A stretch of DNA of 16,850 nucleotides from DATDMG01 sp036518955. GTDB taxonomy: Bacteria > Actinomycetota > Actinomycetes > Actinomycetales > Kineosporiaceae. Shown in pieces: positions 14,168 to 16,850 of the stretch. Every line of letters starts with the position of its first letter. Position 1 is the first letter of the stretch. The position numbers and the translations under genes were made by a program. Under the pieces are notes generated by a model that saw only the letters and a program-made list of their open reading frames with translations, had not been told where the DNA came from and did no database searches. Location: contig DATDMG010000212.1 of assembly GCA_036518955.1 (NCBI GenBank), positions 1 to 16,850 of the forward strand, given 5' to 3'.

Positions 14168-14170
14168 TCG

Positions 14171-15124
14171 CTAGGCCGCCCAAGGCAGGGTCGCGGTAGC
14201 GAAGGCGACCCGGACCGGCAACCACCTGGGAGACAGACCCAGGCTCCTGACCGCCGGCAGGCGGAAGAGTTGGAGCACATCCCTGGCCTCGGCGCGCCGC
14301 CCAGCCCTCAGGCGACGGTAGGCTCCGGCGAGGATGAACTGGTGCAGGTAGTCGGTCTGCCAACGCCGCACCTCACGCTCGGGCACGACGCCGGAGGCGA
14401 CAGCCCGGTCGAAGACCTCACCGAGAGCCTCGATCGTGCGGGGATTCCACATCCCCGTGGTGGCTGCGGCTTCGTGGATCGTGTAGGCGCACGTGGTGAT
14501 GGGCAGGCAGCGAGCACCGTGGCGGGAGAACAGTTTCACCCACATGTCGGTGTCGGTCGCGTCGCCCACCGACGGGTCGAACATTCCCGCTTCGATGAGC
14601 GCAGCCCGGCGCACCACGACCATCGGCTCGCGCACGAAGGCGGAGTTGCGCAGGAGTTGCCCCAGCGCCTCCCGTGGAGGCAGGTAACGCTCCTGCTCGA
14701 AGACCTGCTCCCGCCGCTTGACGCCGGCCGCGTCCACGATGTGCGACCCGAAAATCAGCACCTGCTCCTGCGATGCGGCACGTCGAAGCGCGTCCACCAT
14801 GAGCGGACCGCGGCCGGGAAGCATGAGGTCGTCGTCGTCCAACTGCTGGGCCCACTCCCCCGTCGCCAGTTCCGCGGCACGGTTCATGTTCTGCACCAGC
14901 GGCAGTGCGGGCCGGTTCCAGACGTACCGGTGGCCACCGGGCCAGTCGCGCAGCAGACGCTCCACCACACGCCCGCTCGCGTCGGTGTCCGAGCCGTCCG
15001 AGACCGTCACCTCGACGCACTCCGCGACCGGGGCCATCGCCGTCGCGAGCGATGTCAGCGCTCGTTCCAACAGTTCCGGGCGATTTCTGGTCGGCATGGT
15101 GATCGACAGCACCGGATCCGTCAC
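14171..15124 (-). CDS. Family 2 glycosyltransferase
   Basis: A 317-aa GT-A family 2 glycosyltransferase, cytoplasmic or membrane-associated. Seen: VLSITMPTRNRPELLERAL (5-23), the classic GT2 opening; VTVSDGSDTDAS (39-50), with donor-binding Asp; NMNRAAELATGEWAQQLDDD (79-98), where Asp96-Asp99 form the DXD region (QLDDDDLMLPG); and GDATDTDMWVKL in the C-terminal half, a likely acceptor/base region. GTG 15124 is chosen because GGAGG lies 8 bases upstream; the longer in-frame start at 15241 has an Arg/Gly-rich extension unlike the family. It belongs to the polysaccharide locus by function, but it lies beyond the gene-poor stretch and is only distantly similar to the 8287 enzyme. It may form a single-gene transcript bounded by hairpins. 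Confidence 0.87.
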   Translation of the reverse strand: MTDPVLSITMPTRNRPELLERALTSLATAMAPVAECVEVTVSDGSDTDASGRVVERLLRDWPGGHRYVWNRPALPLVQNMNRAAELATGEWAQQLDDDDLMLPGRGPLMVDALRRAASQEQVLIFGSHIVDAAGVKRREQVFEQERYLPPREALGQLLRNSAFVREPMVVVRRAALIEAGMFDPSVGDATDTDMWVKLFSRHGARCLPITTCAYTIHEAAATTGMWNPRTIEALGEVFDRAVASGVVPEREVRRWQTDYLHQFILAGAYRRLRAGRRAEARDVLQLFRLPAVRSLGLSPRWLPVRVAFATATLPWAA

Positions 15125-15312
15125 GGCAGAACCTCCGACGTGAAAAGGGTCTGTCCATCCTCCGCGCCACGGCGGTGTCCTGGCAAGACCTTGGCCGAGC
15201 CGACGCGTCCGCCGGAGTCGTCCGTTGCCGTGCGGCCGCACCCGGACTCGTTCGCGCTGAGCACGAAACCACTGCGCGCTCAGCCATCGCGGACGACGAA
15301 ACGCGCGCGAGC

Positions 15313-15349
15313 AGTGCCCGGTGGGACGACGGTCATCCCGCCGGGCACT
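15313..15349 (-). terminator. Strong hairpin terminator downstream of the S53 peptidase gene
   Basis: Two 14-base arms (15313-15326 and 15336-15349) are complementary except for one G-U type pair, around a 9-base loop. The hairpin lies 58 bases beyond the S53 stop and about 190 bases before the next minus-strand start. It is the strongest inverted repeat I found and fits a factor-independent terminator or mRNA 3' stabiliser, lacking a U-tract. It separates the peptidase from the glycosyltransferase gene. Confidence 0.7.
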
Positions 15350-15406
15350 CTCGGACCGCTCAGGCAGGCCTTGGGAAGGAACGGTCTTCCACCGTGGAGG
15401 GCGGTG

Positions 15407-16642
15407 TCAGAAAGCCGCCGTGCCGTTCGGCGTCCCCAGGCCAGTGGGACCGTCCCAGGACGCACCGGAGGTGCACAGTACCAGCGGAAAGCAGGCACCG
15501 TTGGAGCCGGAGGTCACGTCGTTGACGGTGGTGGCCCCGTAGCGGAGGTAAGGGAGACTGTTGGGGTAGTTGACCGAGGAGGCATCCCCGGCGAGAGCGT
15601 AGACCGACGCGATGATCGGGGCGGCGGCGCTCGTGCCTCCGAAGACCAGCCAGCCGGACAGGCCCTGGTACCTGACGGAGTCGTAGACTGCGACCCCGGT
15701 GTACGGGTCGGCAACCGCGGAGACATCTGCCTCGGCGCGCCTGGCACACCCCGTGGTGAAGGACGCGGCCGCCGACAGCGCCGCGTTGTACTGCGAGCAG
15801 CCGCTGCCAGCGCCCGACCAGGCCGTCTCGGCCCACCCGCGGCTCGAGCTGTCCCGTCGCAGCGACGTGCCGCCAACCGCTGTCACGTACGCGGACGAGG
15901 CTGGGTAGCCGGCGCCGACGCCGCTGTCGCCCGTGCTGGCCGTGATCGCAATGCCGGGGTGGTTGTAGTAGGAGCCGTACGTGCTGTCGGCAAGGTCCGA
16001 CGTGCCATAGCTGTTGCTGATGGCCACGGCGCCCAGCCGTGCGGCGGTGTTGACCGCGGTACCCAGATTGGCCAGCGAGGCCGAGTTCGCCTCCACCAGC
16101 AGGATCTTGCAGCCGGGGCAGATCGCACTGACCATGTCGAGGTCCAGGGAGATCTCCTGCGCCCACCCGCCGTTGGCGGGCGGGTACACGCTGGCGCCCC
16201 CGCTCTGGTTGACCTTCCGGAAGCATCCGTTAACGGTGGTGCAGGGAGCAAGACCGTACATGGCGCGGTAGGTGGCCAGATCGGACTCGGCACTCTTGTC
16301 GTCGTAGGCGTCGACGACGGCGACCGTGGCTGCCGAACCCAGACCGGTCAGGTTGTAGGCGCTGCGCAGGTCGCTCGGCCCGTATCCGGCCGGGAGGCCC
16401 TGCGCAGCAGGTGCCGCCGTGCCGTTCCCGGCAGCCGGCGGGTCGAACTGGTCGACGATGTCGGTGCGCACCACGGCGTCGCACGCCGCGACGTCACCGG
16501 TGGTGTGGGCACAGGACCTCTGGCTGTGTGCCGCGGCGGCGGGGGGCGGATCCGCGTGCGCGGCGCTTCCCCCCAGCGTGGACGCGGCTGACAGCACCGC
16601 GGCGGCAACCGCGGTCGCTGCGAACGGACGGCGCAAGTGCAC
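15407..16642 (-). CDS. Secreted S53 (sedolisin-family) serine-carboxyl peptidase
   Basis: A 411-aa extracellular peptidase. Seen: a Sec signal peptide (MHLRRPFAATAVAAAVLSAA, cleavage likely after AHA at residue 30); a Cys-containing linker to ~85; the GYGPSDLRSAYNL (87-99) start of the S53 catalytic domain; the catalytic Glu163 and Asp167 in WAQEISLDLDM; oxyanion Asp239 in STGDSG; nucleophile Ser338 in FGGTSAAAP; and C-terminal DVTSGSNG (375-382) plus SWDGPTGLGTP, the expected calcium-site region. The active set is complete. It lacks the long pro-domain of classical sedolisins, as in many short actinomycete members. GTG 16642 is favoured over GTG 16756 because it puts the signal peptide at the N-terminus and has GGAG 7 bases upstream. 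It is probably unrelated to polysaccharide assembly, although surface-protein processing is possible. Confidence 0.88.
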   Translation of the reverse strand: MHLRRPFAATAVAAAVLSAASTLGGSAAHADPPPAAAAHSQRSCAHTTGDVAACDAVVRTDIVDQFDPPAAGNGTAAPAAQGLPAGYGPSDLRSAYNLTGLGSAATVAVVDAYDDKSAESDLATYRAMYGLAPCTTVNGCFRKVNQSGGASVYPPANGGWAQEISLDLDMVSAICPGCKILLVEANSASLANLGTAVNTAARLGAVAISNSYGTSDLADSTYGSYYNHPGIAITASTGDSGVGAGYPASSAYVTAVGGTSLRRDSSSRGWAETAWSGAGSGCSQYNAALSAAASFTTGCARRAEADVSAVADPYTGVAVYDSVRYQGLSGWLVFGGTSAAAPIIASVYALAGDASSVNYPNSLPYLRYGATTVNDVTSGSNGACFPLVLCTSGASWDGPTGLGTPNGTAAF

Positions 16643-16778
16643 GATGGGCTCCGAAGGTCGGTGCACGGCCCGGCAGAGCCGGGCGGGCAAGGAAGGGTCA
16701 GAACGAGCGACCGTCTGGGTGCCGGAGCTGGCGTTGCTGACCGGCTCACCAGGCACGACGGTCAGGCACGTTCCACGA

Positions 16779-16788
16779 TCACCGGTGA
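16779..16788. promoter_or_regulatory. Palindrome upstream of the S53 peptidase gene
   Basis: TCACCGGTGA is a perfect 10-base palindrome about 137 bases before the favoured peptidase start, in the only region able to hold its promoter. It could be an operator. No clear -35/-10 pair was found next to it, and a 10-base palindrome can arise by chance in GC-rich DNA. Confidence 0.25.
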
Positions 16789-16850
16789 CCCTAGACGATA
16801 CCTACCCTGGGTGTCTGATTGACTTCGGAGTGTTTCAGCAATCGGCGGTA

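Larger units (their letters stand above)
13235..14170. other. 0.9-kb stretch without a convincing gene
   Basis: Between the relic start and the next minus-strand gene there is no frame with recognisable domains or a good start. The open frames on both strands (for example 13279-13698 minus, 13716-13937 minus and 13877-14158 plus) are Arg/Pro/Ser-rich or lack a properly spaced ribosome binding site, as expected of chance frames in GC-rich DNA. What can be seen is an inverted repeat at 13265-13283, an AT-rich patch around 13700-13750 with a possible minus-strand promoter, and a hairpin at 14145-14167. Degraded remains of a gene lost when the glycosyltransferase decayed are possible but cannot be named. 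Confidence 0.6.

Noticed and set aside
14270..16591. Very long plus-strand open frame (773 codons) opposite the glycosyltransferase and S53 genes
   Set aside because: It lies antisense to two genes with clear catalytic motifs, is full of low-complexity Arg/Gly/Val/His runs, and shows no domain; a codon-bias shadow.
16789..16850. Promoter for the S53 peptidase
   Set aside because: TAGGGT- and TAGGTA-like -10 candidates have no -35 hexamer at an acceptable distance on the minus strand.

Overview
The window reads as one side of an exopolysaccharide (EPS) or capsule biosynthesis locus from a high-GC actinomycete. A Streptomyces- or Kitasatospora-like host is the best guess. The basis is GC near 70% in most genes, frequent GTG starts, GGAGG-type ribosome binding sites, GTGA/ATGA gene overlaps, and a Sec-secreted S53 peptidase of a type common in streptomycetes. 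No rRNA, tRNA, CRISPR array or intact insertion sequence was seen.

Plus-strand block (about 1-11522): tail of an upstream frame; UDP-glucuronate decarboxylase/UDP-xylose synthase-like enzyme (85-1101); membrane-anchored parallel beta-helix protein (1232-2953); DegT-type PLP sugar aminotransferase (3156-4304); polytopic GT-C-like membrane protein (4328-5488); GT-A-like glycosyltransferase (5552-6514); Wzz/BY-kinase-like co-polymerase with a degenerate P-loop (6623-8317); family 2 glycosyltransferase (8287-9177); Wzx flippase (9174-10772); AT-richer hexapeptide acyltransferase (10827-11522). Several junctions hold mini-ORFs that end on, or overlap, the next gene's start.

Minus-strand block (11607-13234): a Wzy polymerase/ligase whose GTG start overlaps the stop of a glycosyltransferase relic. 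The relic keeps the first ~74 residues of a close paralogue of the 8287 glycosyltransferase, then appears to jump in frame to its C-terminal tail. A ~0.9-kb stretch without a convincing gene follows (13235-14170), holding a hairpin and a possible promoter. Next come another minus-strand family 2 glycosyltransferase (14171-15124), a strong hairpin terminator, and a secreted S53 (sedolisin) peptidase (15407-16642).

Together the genes fit a Wzx/Wzy-dependent pathway. Nucleotide sugars are made and aminated, the glycosyltransferases build a lipid-linked repeat unit, Wzx flips it, Wzy polymerises it, the Wzz-like protein would set chain length, and the acyltransferase and beta-helix protein could modify the product. 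The initiating phosphoglycosyltransferase is not in the window. Base composition, the relic, the 15-codon stub and the opposite-strand wzy suggest a locus rearranged and patched by transfer. Functions come from motifs read by eye, without database searches.
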